Below are positions 9,419 to 18,018 of a DNA stretch of 64,000 bases, one piece after another (within the stretch, counting starts at the first letter, position 1; each line of letters starts with the position of its first letter). The notes beneath the pieces were generated by a model. That model was given only the letters and a program-made list of their open reading frames with translations, had not been told where the DNA came from and did not search any database. The translations under genes were made by a program, and so were the position numbers. This DNA is from Rheinheimera sp. UJ63 (GTDB taxonomy: Bacteria; Pseudomonadota; Gammaproteobacteria; Enterobacterales; Alteromonadaceae): assembly GCF_021568285.1 (NCBI RefSeq), contig NZ_JAKGTQ010000005.1:1-64000 (forward strand), read 5' to 3'.

Positions 9419-11305
9419 TTATGCCCCCTCAGTAAACTGGCGCAGTACATCACCACACTTCAGCATCATCGGGCCAAAGTACGGGTTTTGTAACTGCTCA
9501 GTCGGCTGCAACCAGCTAGCACCTTCACCATCGCGCGCCATTGGGCAATAGGCTTCATACCAGCCTTGGGCGAATACCCCTAGCTCGGCAAAACGTAATA
9601 AACCGATATTATGCCGATAGAATAAGGCGCGAGCACTCTCTAGATCCGTTACTTGCTCAAGCTCGCCCTCACCGGCCTTAAGTGCCATTAATAGCCCCGG
9701 AAAACGATCCAGCCACGCAATGCCCGCGACCGCTTGTTGCATTGCCAGCGTGCCTTGGCGCCATGCGCTAAGATCGTCACTGATTAAACCGAGATATAGC
9801 TGCTGATAAGCGGCCAATAACGGGGCTTGTTGCTCATCACTTAACACAAAAGCTGAGCTGGGCTTTACTGGTGTAACGGTTGCGCCACCCTCTGGGCGCT
9901 CCATCATGCTATGATCGGCATGGCTGACACTATTACTTGCACTGGTGCTTGAAGTGCTGCTCGAACCGTGTTGGTGTACCATCGGGGCACCCCCGGTGGC
10001 GGTGGGGTTTAGCATGCTGGCTAAACCGCGAATTTGCAGCTCACTGTCTAAACGAAAGGCGCCTTGGGTTACCACTAACTCGCCTTCATTAAGCCCCGCT
10101 AATACCTGATATTGCTCACCAACGCGCTGGCCTAAGGTAATTTGCCGCGGAGTAAAATGTGGTTGCTCGGCAGCAGTTTGCACATACACCAAGGATTGCT
10201 TACCCGTAAAAAGCACGGCACTGGCGGGTATTAACAAGGTATCTGCAAGAGGTATGGTAACGCTGGCCTGCGCCAGCATCCCCGGTTGGAACCGGCCACT
10301 GGCATTAGGCAGCAGTGCGCGCACCCGGGCGGTGCGGCTGCTGCTATTTAACATCGGCTCAATCAGCTCAATACTGGCGCTAAAGCTTTCACCGGCAAAA
10401 GCAGGCAAACTGACCTCTAAGGCTAAACCTGGCTGCAACAAAGCCAGTTGTTGTTCAAACACCTCTAACTCAAGCCATAACTGATCTAAAGCCATTACAG
10501 TAAATAGCGGTTGACCGGTACTGACATAGGCACCTTGATTAACCCATTTATCGGTAATAATGCCACTGACTGGCGCACTGATGGTGACGGTATCTTGTAA
10601 CTGTTCACGATTAAGGATCTGCTCAATTTGCGTGGCAGGTACACCTAACAAACGTAAACGACGGCGTGCGCTATCTAGCGTTGTACCGGCCGGCAAGCTG
10701 CCGCGGCTAGCACTCAGCTGCTTGGCTTGCAACAATTCTTGCTGGATGACGATAAGATCAGGGCTGAAAATTTCCAGCATCGGCTCGCCAGCACGCACCG
10801 TCTGCGCGGTGCGATTCACATAGGCTTGTTCAATACGGCCACTACTCCAGGCACTAATAGTTTGAATACGGCTTTGATCGGCCGCTAAGCTACCGGGTAA
10901 GTTAAGCTTTACTTCAGCCTTACTGAGCCGCACCGGTTGCACTTGTGTTTGCAGTAAGGCGGCGGCACGAGGGCTTAAACGCAGCACTGCCGCAGTAGCA
11001 GTTTCATCTTTTGCCATATCTTCTTGCGGCACCGGGATCAACGCCATACCACAAATTGGGCAACGCGCATTAGGATCAGTTAAACGAATTTGTGGATGCA
11101 TCGAGCAGGTGTACACCTGACTGTCTGGCTGTAAAGCCGCTAAAGGATCGGCAACCGTCGACTGCATTTGACTGTGCGCATGCCCGGCATGCGGATCAGC
11201 TTGTTGCTGCGCTATAGCAGACAGCGGCAGTAAACATAACGGCAGTGCCAACAAAGGCAATTTGACAGAAAACAATAATGACGCGAGTGAAGAAGATGGC
11301 AACAT
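9419..11305 (-). CDS. cusB: CusB-like periplasmic adaptor with HMBD and DUF3347 domains
   Basis: The membrane-fusion subunit linking the RND pump to an outer-membrane channel. The ATG at 11305 is chosen because AAGGG lies just upstream and a clean signal peptide follows (hydrophobic stretch ending LSAIAQQ); longer TTG-initiated forms start up to 11353. After a His-rich segment (DPHAGHAHS) comes a heavy-metal-binding domain (YTCSMHPQI...CPICGMALIP), then the barrel-sandwich/lipoyl and beta-barrel parts of the adaptor (about residues 110-400), a second Met/His-rich linker, and a C-terminal DUF3347 domain ending in YCPMA...NPYFG..M..CG. Fusion of adaptor with DUF3347, a presumed copper-binding domain, is known in related pumps. 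About 628 aa. Second last gene of the copA operon. Confidence 0.88.
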   Translation of the reverse strand: MLPSSSLASLLFSVKLPLLALPLCLLPLSAIAQQQADPHAGHAHSQMQSTVADPLAALQPDSQVYTCSMHPQIRLTDPNARCPICGMALIPVPQEDMAKDETATAAVLRLSPRAAALLQTQVQPVRLSKAEVKLNLPGSLAADQSRIQTISAWSSGRIEQAYVNRTAQTVRAGEPMLEIFSPDLIVIQQELLQAKQLSASRGSLPAGTTLDSARRRLRLLGVPATQIEQILNREQLQDTVTISAPVSGIITDKWVNQGAYVSTGQPLFTVMALDQLWLELEVFEQQLALLQPGLALEVSLPAFAGESFSASIELIEPMLNSSSRTARVRALLPNASGRFQPGMLAQASVTIPLADTLLIPASAVLFTGKQSLVYVQTAAEQPHFTPRQITLGQRVGEQYQVLAGLNEGELVVTQGAFRLDSELQIRGLASMLNPTATGGAPMVHQHGSSSTSSTSASNSVSHADHSMMERPEGGATVTPVKPSSAFVLSDEQQAPLLAAYQQLYLGLISDDLSAWRQGTLAMQQAVAGIAWLDRFPGLLMALKAGEGELEQVTDLESARALFYRHNIGLLRFAELGVFAQGWYEAYCPMARDGEGASWLQPTEQLQNPYFGPMMLKCGDVLRQFTEGA

Positions 11306-11373
11306 AATAAAACCCTTACTGAAAATAGCTGGAGCCAATGCGAACATTAGCAAAGAAGCAACTCAGAAAAGGG

Positions 11374-11790
11374 TTAAATACGTAATTGATTGTTCGATAA
11401 ATACAACGGCAACCGTGGTTTCGGCGGGGGCGTATGTAATTGACTGGCTGGGATAGCCGTAGGTAAAAACTCGACGGCTGGCAATTTTTGCCAAGTAATG
11501 AATATTGCCGAAAAAGCCAGCTGCACTGGCTCAGCGCTGGCGGCTTGATTATCGCAACCCGCGCAGTGTTGTTGACTTGATAGCGGTTGAATTGATAACA
11601 GCGGCATTTCTGCTGCATCGTCACGGTTAACTGCACTATGACAAGGCGGTGTGGTTTGCTCCATGGCAGCAGAAGTCACCGTGGCTGCCTGCGCCACATT
11701 TTGACACAGCATTAAGCACCAGGAAAATGCCAAGCTGACGAGCAGCGGCACAGTCCAGAGTTTTTGGCGTTGAACCAAGGTGCTTAACAT
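11374..11790 (-). CDS. Small Cys/His-containing exported protein of the copper operon
   Basis: A 138-aa protein with SD AGGAAG five bases before ATG 11790. Residues 13-35 form a signal peptide or membrane anchor ending in AQA. The mature part has a few potential metal ligands (PPCHSA, SSQQHCAGCDN) and ends with a proline-rich stretch. It sits between copA and the adaptor gene. I do not recognise the family with certainty; it resembles the short DUF2946-type proteins found with copper genes in Proteobacteria. A periplasmic copper-binding or sensing role is inferred from HCAGC and from position only. Confidence 0.7.
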   Translation of the reverse strand: MLSTLVQRQKLWTVPLLVSLAFSWCLMLCQNVAQAATVTSAAMEQTTPPCHSAVNRDDAAEMPLLSIQPLSSQQHCAGCDNQAASAEPVQLAFSAIFITWQKLPAVEFLPTAIPASQLHTPPPKPRLPLYLSNNQLRI

Positions 11791-11864
11791 GACACTTCCT
11801 GTTGAAATTATTTGGCGTAAATACGCCTGTTAAAGATACTCTCTCTGCCATCCACTGTCAAAAA

Positions 11865-14315
11865 TTAGCGAAATCGCCGCAAGCGCAACGCATTGGTCAG
11901 TACAAACACGCTAGACATGGCCATGGCGGCTGCGGCTAAACCGGGCGCCAATAAAATACCGGCGACGGGGTACAATAAACCCGCTGCAACCGGGATCAGT
12001 ACGATGTTATACGCAAACGCCCAGAATAAGTTTTGTTTAATATTGCGCATCACTGCGCGGCTTAAACCTAACGCCCGATACACCGCCTTAACTTCACTGC
12101 GTTGTAACACCACATCGGCAGCGTCAATCGCAATATCGGTGCCGCTACCAATGGCAATGCCGACATCGGCTGCCGCTAGCGCGGGGGCATCGTTAATGCC
12201 ATCGCCCACAAAAGCGACCTTACCGAACTCACGTTGCAACGCTTGCACTACCGCTTGTTTATCGGCCGGTAGTACTTCAGCTCGCACATCGGTAATACCT
12301 AACTCGGCGGCCACCGCATTGGCGGTGTGCTGATTATCACCACTGACCATCACCACCCGCAAACCTGCTTGTTGAAGTTGCCGAACCGCATCTTTACTGT
12401 CTGCGCGCAATTGATCGGCGATGGCCAGTAACGCGAATAATTGGCCATTATAGGCCAGATAAATCACCGTTTTGCCGGCGGCACGACAAGCAGTGGCTTG
12501 CTGCTCAAAGCGGCTAACGCTGATCTGTTGTTTATCCAACAAGGCGGCACTGCCAAGTAATACCGGCTGTGCCTCGATTTGCGCACTGACCCCAAACCCG
12601 GTGAGTGCCTTAAACTCGGTCGCGGCAAGCGGCTGTACTTTCGCGTGCTTAGCGGCCGCTAATAAGGCCTGTGCCAACGGATGTTCCGCATGTTGCTCCA
12701 CGCCTGCCACCAACGCCAACACTTGTTCTTTAGTAACGCCATCGGCGCAGTGTACGTCTGTTAACTGCATTTTACCGGCGGTCAAGGTGCCGGTTTTATC
12801 AAAAGCCACCAGCTTAATTTGTTGCAGTTGCTGCAGCGCATCACCTTGCCGAAATAAGATACCCAGCTCCGCTGCGCGCCCGGTACCCACCATAATCGAG
12901 ACTGGCGTGGCCAACCCCATGGCACAGGGGCAGGCAATAATCAGCACCGCCACCGCATTCACCAACGCAAAACTGACGGCCTGCTCGCTACCCAACCAAA
13001 GCCAGAGCAGCGCTGTCAGTAAGGCAATGGCTAAGACCACTGGCACAAACACGGCTGTTACCTTATCCACCAAAGCTTGAATGGGTAACCGACTACTTTG
13101 TGCCTGTTGCACTAAGCGCACAATTTGCGCCAATACCGTTTGCTCACCTACGGCGGTAGCGCGGCAGATTAAACTGCCTTGCTCACCATTTACGGTACCG
13201 GCCGTCACCTTGGCGCCAGCCGCTTTGGCAACAGGCATAGGCTCACCACTTAACATGGCTTCGTCAACCCAAGATTCCCCTGACACTACCTCGGCATCAG
13301 CCGCAATCCGCTCTCCCGGTCGAACCAGAAATTGCATCTCGGTTTGCAATTCATTAATAGGCAGATCCTGAAAGTCATCATCCCTTTTTATCCGTACGGT
13401 TTTGACTTGTAGTCCAAGTAAACGCTGGATAGCGGCCCCCGTCTGTCCACGTGCACGCCCTTCTAACCAGCGACCCAGCAAGATTAACGTTACGATGACC
13501 ACCGCAGATTCAAAGTACAGATGCTGACTGCCAACAGGCAGCAGTGCGGGCAGGAATAACACGACACTAGAATAGCTCCACGCCGCTAAGGTACCAAGCG
13601 CGACTAACGAGTTCATATCTGGCGACAGTCGCCATAAATTGGGGATCCCCGTAGTAAAGAAGTGCCGCCCCGGGCCAAGTAGCACCACGCTGGTTAACAC
13701 AAATTGCAGCAGGCCGTTATAAGGCGAAGGTAAAACGTGTTGTAGCCACTGCGCTAACCCCGGCAACAGGTGGCTGCCCATTTCTAACACAAACACCGGT
13801 AAACTTAGCAGCAGCGCTAACCAGAATTGTCGGCTTAAGCGTTGTTGTGCTTGTTGCTGCTCTTGCGCGAGATCGGTGTTTTCTGCACTTTGCACCTTGC
13901 CTTGATAACCCGCAGCAGCAATCGCCTTAAGTAATGCGCGATCACCCGCCAGCCCAGCAATACGCGTCAGCTGTAGCGTGTTTGAGGCGAGATTGACCGT
14001 GGCCTTAAGCACACCGGGCAGCGCTAACACACTTTTTTCAATTTTACTGACACAGGAAGCGCAGTGCATATTAGCAATTTGCAGTTCGATCTGTTCGAGT
14101 CGGGTAGGATAACCGGCTTGTTGCAAAGCGCTGGTCACTGTCGGTAATAGCGTGTTATCGCTGAGGCTAAACTCCGCACTGGCCGTGGCTAAATTAACAC
14201 TGACCTCACTGACACCATTAACGCTAGTCAGCGCCGAAGTCGCACGGCGCACACAACCGGCGCAAGTCAGGCCGGTGATCGGAATGTGTATGCGCTGCAA
14301 AGCAGAAGTTGACAT
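11865..14315 (-). CDS. copA: Copper-translocating P1B-type ATPase
   Basis: An inner-membrane ATPase that pumps Cu(I) out of the cytoplasm, 816 aa. Two N-terminal heavy-metal-associated domains carry the metal pairs (GLTCAGC near 14-20 and MHCASC near 84-89). The membrane part contains the CPCAMG transport motif. The catalytic core has the phosphorylation site DKTGTLT, the TGES-like actuator (LSGEPMPV), an HP motif (EQHAEHPLA), MVSGDNQHTA and GDGINDAPAL. First gene of the minus-strand copper operon: CopA empties the cytoplasm, and the CusBA pair encoded downstream clears the periplasm. No CueR gene is seen in the window. Confidence 0.96.
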   Translation of the reverse strand: MSTSALQRIHIPITGLTCAGCVRRATSALTSVNGVSEVSVNLATASAEFSLSDNTLLPTVTSALQQAGYPTRLEQIELQIANMHCASCVSKIEKSVLALPGVLKATVNLASNTLQLTRIAGLAGDRALLKAIAAAGYQGKVQSAENTDLAQEQQQAQQRLSRQFWLALLLSLPVFVLEMGSHLLPGLAQWLQHVLPSPYNGLLQFVLTSVVLLGPGRHFFTTGIPNLWRLSPDMNSLVALGTLAAWSYSSVVLFLPALLPVGSQHLYFESAVVIVTLILLGRWLEGRARGQTGAAIQRLLGLQVKTVRIKRDDDFQDLPINELQTEMQFLVRPGERIAADAEVVSGESWVDEAMLSGEPMPVAKAAGAKVTAGTVNGEQGSLICRATAVGEQTVLAQIVRLVQQAQSSRLPIQALVDKVTAVFVPVVLAIALLTALLWLWLGSEQAVSFALVNAVAVLIIACPCAMGLATPVSIMVGTGRAAELGILFRQGDALQQLQQIKLVAFDKTGTLTAGKMQLTDVHCADGVTKEQVLALVAGVEQHAEHPLAQALLAAAKHAKVQPLAATEFKALTGFGVSAQIEAQPVLLGSAALLDKQQISVSRFEQQATACRAAGKTVIYLAYNGQLFALLAIADQLRADSKDAVRQLQQAGLRVVMVSGDNQHTANAVAAELGITDVRAEVLPADKQAVVQALQREFGKVAFVGDGINDAPALAAADVGIAIGSGTDIAIDAADVVLQRSEVKAVYRALGLSRAVMRNIKQNLFWAFAYNIVLIPVAAGLLYPVAGILLAPGLAAAAMAMSSVFVLTNALRLRRFR

Positions 14316-14373
14316 CGTTTGAGCTCCTTACCGTGAAGAATGGCGTGGGTGAAACAGCAAGACTGCGTATAGC

Positions 14374-14389
14374 CTAAGCCACTCCTTAG
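14374..14389 (-). promoter_or_regulatory. Possible MerR/CueR-type operator upstream of copA
   Basis: An interrupted palindrome CTAAG-N6-CTTAG about 60-75 bp upstream of the copA start; on the minus strand GGCTATAC, a -10-like element, follows directly. Copper-sensing MerR regulators bind short dyads placed between -35 and -10 of copA promoters. The arm sequence is not the classic CueR one, so this is tentative. Confidence 0.3.
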
Positions 14390-14440
14390 CAAGCTGCAAA
14401 CTTCGCCGCCTTAATTGCACGGTAAGTTAAGCGCTTAACA

Positions 14441-16015
14441 TTACTCTGATTCTGCTGCAGGCTCAGCATTGCTGGGTAAACTTGCTACAAAACCCGGACG
14501 CCGATAAGCTGATAACTGCTGCTCTAACAATGCCGCTACGCGCAATAGCTCGGGCTCAGACCAGGGTAAACCGACCACGCTTAAGCCCAGTGGTAACACA
14601 CCATCATAACCCCCCGGTAAGGTAATCGATGGGTAGCCTGCTACCGCAGCAGCGGTAGAAGTGCCAAAATTAAAACTGTCGCCATTCACATGATCAATCG
14701 GCCAAGCTGGGCCATAAGAAGGCATAATTATCGCGCTGTAGCCTTCATTTAAATACGTATTTAATGCGGCTTCTGCCAGTGCACGGCTACGAGTTAACGC
14801 CTGCTGATAGGCTTCGGCTTGGGCGGTTAAGTCGGTGGCAGCGGCTTGCTCAAGGTATTCTTGACCATAAAACGCCAAAGCTGTTTCGCCCTGCGCGTTA
14901 TTGAAGTCGACAATTTTTTGTACTGTATTAACGGCCTCAGGCGCGGCGTAATCGGTCAACCACTGCTGTAAATCACGGCGAAATTCATACACTAATACGG
15001 CTAATTCCGCTTGATATAATGCTGAGGGTAATTGCCACTGGTCGGTAGTGACCACTTCAATACCCGCCGCCGTTAGCACTGCCGCCGTTTTATCTAAAAT
15101 AGCTGGTAACGCCGGGTTACGACTGTCATAAGCACGCACTAATAATACTTTGCCACTGGTTGCAGGCTGTAATGCCGCCGCGGTTAAAGACGCAGGTAAT
15201 TTTGCCCGCCCTTCAGAAGTCAGCATCGCTTCAAGTAATAACGCCGCATCATAAACTTTGCGCGCCATCGGCCCAGCAATATCTTGCGCCGCAGCAATTG
15301 GAATAATGCCTTCACCCGATACCGCGCCACGGGTCGGTTTAATACCCACAATGCCGTTGATAGACGAAGGGCACATAATAGAACCGTCTGTTTCGGTGCC
15401 CACAGCCAGCAAGCTCAGATCAGCGGCCACCGCCACACCTGAGCCTGAACTCGAACCACAAGGGGTATGGGTTAATACATGTGGATTACGGGTTTGCCCG
15501 CCTAACGCTGACCAACCGCTGGACGAGTCTTCACCACGAAAGTTCGCCCATTCTGATAAGTTACTTTTGGCAAGGATCACCGCACCGGCTGCTCGCAGTT
15601 GCTTAACCAGCTCGGCATCTTTGGCCGTGAGGTGATCTTTTAATGCTAAGGCGCCAGCGGTAGTCGGTAACTGGTCGGCGGTAGCAATATTGGCTTTTAA
15701 CACTACCGGCAAGCCGTGCAACGGTGAACGCGTTTTGCCTTGCGCCCGCTCTTCATCCAACAATTTTGCTTGCGCAAGGGCCTCAGTATTAACATCGACG
15801 ATAGCGCGCAGCTCATAGCCTTGCAGATTGTGCGCCGCAATTTGTTCCAGATAATGTTGCACTAATTGTTCACTGGTAAAGGTGCCCGCGGCCAAACCTT
15901 GCTGGGCGGCACGGGCATCGGTCCACGCGGGCGAGCTTAAGGTCACCGGCTGCTCTTTTACCGCCGGTTGACAGCCTAACAACACCATACTTAACGACAG
16001 ACATAATATGCGCAT
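14441..16015 (-). CDS. Amidase-signature lipoprotein
   Basis: A 524-aa amide hydrolase of the amidase signature family. The Ser-Ser-Lys machinery is visible: LKANI with the catalytic lysine near 110, the Gly/Ser stretch GSSSGSGVAVAADLSLL with the cis-serine, and TETDGSIMCPSSINGIVGIKPT with the nucleophile region. The N-terminus has a lipobox (LLGC at about 12-15), so it should be anchored in the envelope facing the periplasm. The family ranges from peptide amidases to aryl and fatty-acid amidases; the substrate cannot be read here. A 14-bp palindrome (14426-14439) lies just beyond the stop. It stands alone between the copper operon and the divergent TIGR03545 gene. Confidence 0.9.
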   Translation of the reverse strand: MRILCLSLSMVLLGCQPAVKEQPVTLSSPAWTDARAAQQGLAAGTFTSEQLVQHYLEQIAAHNLQGYELRAIVDVNTEALAQAKLLDEERAQGKTRSPLHGLPVVLKANIATADQLPTTAGALALKDHLTAKDAELVKQLRAAGAVILAKSNLSEWANFRGEDSSSGWSALGGQTRNPHVLTHTPCGSSSGSGVAVAADLSLLAVGTETDGSIMCPSSINGIVGIKPTRGAVSGEGIIPIAAAQDIAGPMARKVYDAALLLEAMLTSEGRAKLPASLTAAALQPATSGKVLLVRAYDSRNPALPAILDKTAAVLTAAGIEVVTTDQWQLPSALYQAELAVLVYEFRRDLQQWLTDYAAPEAVNTVQKIVDFNNAQGETALAFYGQEYLEQAAATDLTAQAEAYQQALTRSRALAEAALNTYLNEGYSAIIMPSYGPAWPIDHVNGDSFNFGTSTAAAVAGYPSITLPGGYDGVLPLGLSVVGLPWSEPELLRVAALLEQQLSAYRRPGFVASLPSNAEPAAESE

Positions 16016-16213
16016 AACAGATCAATCCTACAAATACTGACTTATGCTTTAGCATAAACGCTGAGGCGCTTTGGAACAGCCTGCTTTATCGCAACCAGCT
16101 GTTACCTGTCGCAAGGCTAAACCCGGTTATTTTGCAAAAAGATGAAGCAAACAGCGTTTTACCTTACACTGTAGGGGTGAACTCGCCTCTTTGTTGCAGA
16201 TAAGGATTTCCTG

Positions 16214-17911
16214 ATGAAAAAACTACTTTGGCTTATTCCAGTCAGTCTGATCACCCTTCTGGTGATTGGCTGGTTACTGGCTAACACCATCATTAAAAGC
16301 GTACTGATTGACCAACTTGAAGAAGCCACCGGTGCAGAAGCCAATGTCGACAGCGTGTCGTTACGCCTCATGCCGGTATCGTTACAAATCAATGGTGTAC
16401 AACTCACCGATCCCGCTAAACCGGCTTATAACAGCGTCAGTTTTAAGCAAGCCTTTGCCCGCATTGATCCCTGGCCTGCCTTAAAAGGTTTTTACGTGGT
16501 AGAAGAATTAGAAGTGAACGAGTTAGCCTATGGCAGTGCGCGTCAGCAACCCGGCAAAGTGTATCGAGTGCCGCCACCGAACGACAATGCGCTGGATTTA
16601 GCGTCGTTGTTGCAAGTGGAAGTGCCTACTGCTGAGTCGATTTTAGCGCGCGCCAATTTACAAACGCTGCAACAAGGGCAGCAACTCAAAGAGTTAATCA
16701 GCGGCCAACGCCAAAAGTTTACCGAGTTACGGCAGCAACTGCCTACCCAGCAACAGTTAGAAGAGTTTCAAGCTAAAATTAAAGCACTAACCGACAGCAA
16801 GATCAGTGATGCCGCAGATTTAGCTACAAAAACCCAGCAACTGAGCAGCTTACAGCAACAATTAAAGGCCGAGCGCGAAAAACTACGCACCCTACAGCAA
16901 AGTTTTGGCCAAAGCCGTGACCAGCTGAGCGATGCAGTAAAAGCGGTGCGCAGTGCGGCTGAGCAAGATTGGCAGCAACTAAAACAACTGGCGAATATTC
17001 AAGACGGCGGTTTGGCACCGATCTTCCAAATCTTGCTGGGTGATGTGTGGGCCCGTGAGATACAAAAGCTCGAAGCTTTGTATCAACTGGCCAAACCCTA
17101 TTTACAACAAGAAGGCGATGCAACGCCAGCCAAACCTTTGGATCTGAATCAGCCCTATCCGGATTTTTGGGTAAAACAAGCTAAGCTGCATTTATTACTG
17201 GCCGGCACCGAAACCACCATTAATATGCAAGACATTACCACCCAGCATCAACTCATTAATAATGTGGCCACTCGCTTTAAACTCGATGTATCGGGTTTAC
17301 CTAAACTGAATAGCCTGAAGCTCAATGGCGACTTTGCGATTCTGGAGCAGATGATCACCAACCTTAGCTGGCAGCTTGATGATATGGCCTTAGAGAATCT
17401 GACGCTAGGCAACGATAAAACCGCTATGACCATCTTGGCCGGGTTATTTAGTGCCACCGGCTCGCTGAAACTGGTCGATGACCAACTGAAACAACAAGCC
17501 AAAGTGCTATTGAAAAACGCTAACTTTGATAAAACCGGCAACCGCTATTTAGATCAGCTGGTGTCGCTGTTAAACCAGCAAGGTCAGATCCCACTGGATG
17601 TGTTAGCCGAAGGCTTAATTTCTAAACCTGACGTGACTATTCGCTCGTCATTAGATCGGATGTTAGGTGATGCCTTGCTGGGTGAAGCTAAGCAAAAAGT
17701 AGCGGCTCTGCAAACGAAACTGCGCAGTGATTTAGATAGCCGCTTACAACAACAATTAGCCGGGCAACAAGAATGGCTCAGTTTATTGCAACAGCAAGAA
17801 GGCGATACTAAAGCGCTGGAAGGCAAGTTAGAAGAGCTGTTAAATGCCAAGATGGGTTCCATCCAAGACAAACTGCGTAACCGCTTACTAGATAAATTAG
17901 GCGGTAATTAA
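16214..17911 (+). CDS. TIGR03545 family membrane-anchored protein
   Basis: A 565-aa protein with one N-terminal membrane helix (residues 3-27), an AsmA-like beginning (TGAEANVDSVSLRLMPVSLQINGVQLTD is typical), a long Gln-rich coiled coil at about 150-245, and further beta-type sequence. The layout and N-terminal motif fit the TIGR03545 family, whose function is not established; a role in envelope lipid or protein organisation is an inference from the AsmA-like start. The start is supported by AAGGA upstream. It is followed by a hairpin at 17922-17959, so it is probably monocistronic. Confidence 0.75.
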   Translation: MKKLLWLIPVSLITLLVIGWLLANTIIKSVLIDQLEEATGAEANVDSVSLRLMPVSLQINGVQLTDPAKPAYNSVSFKQAFARIDPWPALKGFYVVEELEVNELAYGSARQQPGKVYRVPPPNDNALDLASLLQVEVPTAESILARANLQTLQQGQQLKELISGQRQKFTELRQQLPTQQQLEEFQAKIKALTDSKISDAADLATKTQQLSSLQQQLKAEREKLRTLQQSFGQSRDQLSDAVKAVRSAAEQDWQQLKQLANIQDGGLAPIFQILLGDVWAREIQKLEALYQLAKPYLQQEGDATPAKPLDLNQPYPDFWVKQAKLHLLLAGTETTINMQDITTQHQLINNVATRFKLDVSGLPKLNSLKLNGDFAILEQMITNLSWQLDDMALENLTLGNDKTAMTILAGLFSATGSLKLVDDQLKQQAKVLLKNANFDKTGNRYLDQLVSLLNQQGQIPLDVLAEGLISKPDVTIRSSLDRMLGDALLGEAKQKVAALQTKLRSDLDSRLQQQLAGQQEWLSLLQQQEGDTKALEGKLEELLNAKMGSIQDKLRNRLLDKLGGN

Positions 17912-17921
17912 GCAGCTTACC

Positions 17922-17963
17922 AGCCCCGATTTGCCAATAATGCATGGTAGGTCGGGGCTTTTA
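17922..17963 (+). terminator. Probable terminator after the TIGR03545 gene
   Basis: An 8-bp stem AGCCCCGA/TCGGGGCT with a 22-base loop followed by TTTTAC. The loop is long, so strength is uncertain. Confidence 0.5.
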
Positions 17964-18018
17964 CACAAAACGTCATCCCTGTCTATACTGTTCACTGTGT
18001 GTAAAAGGAATACATCAG

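Noticed and set aside
11262-11456. A plus-strand ORF at the start of the CusB-like gene
   Set aside because: It runs opposite to the signal peptide of the real gene and shows no conserved pattern.
14426-14439. GTTAAGCGCTTAAC palindrome as a terminator of the amidase gene
   Set aside because: It is a perfect palindrome with no loop and no T-run; it may bind a protein, but there is no support.
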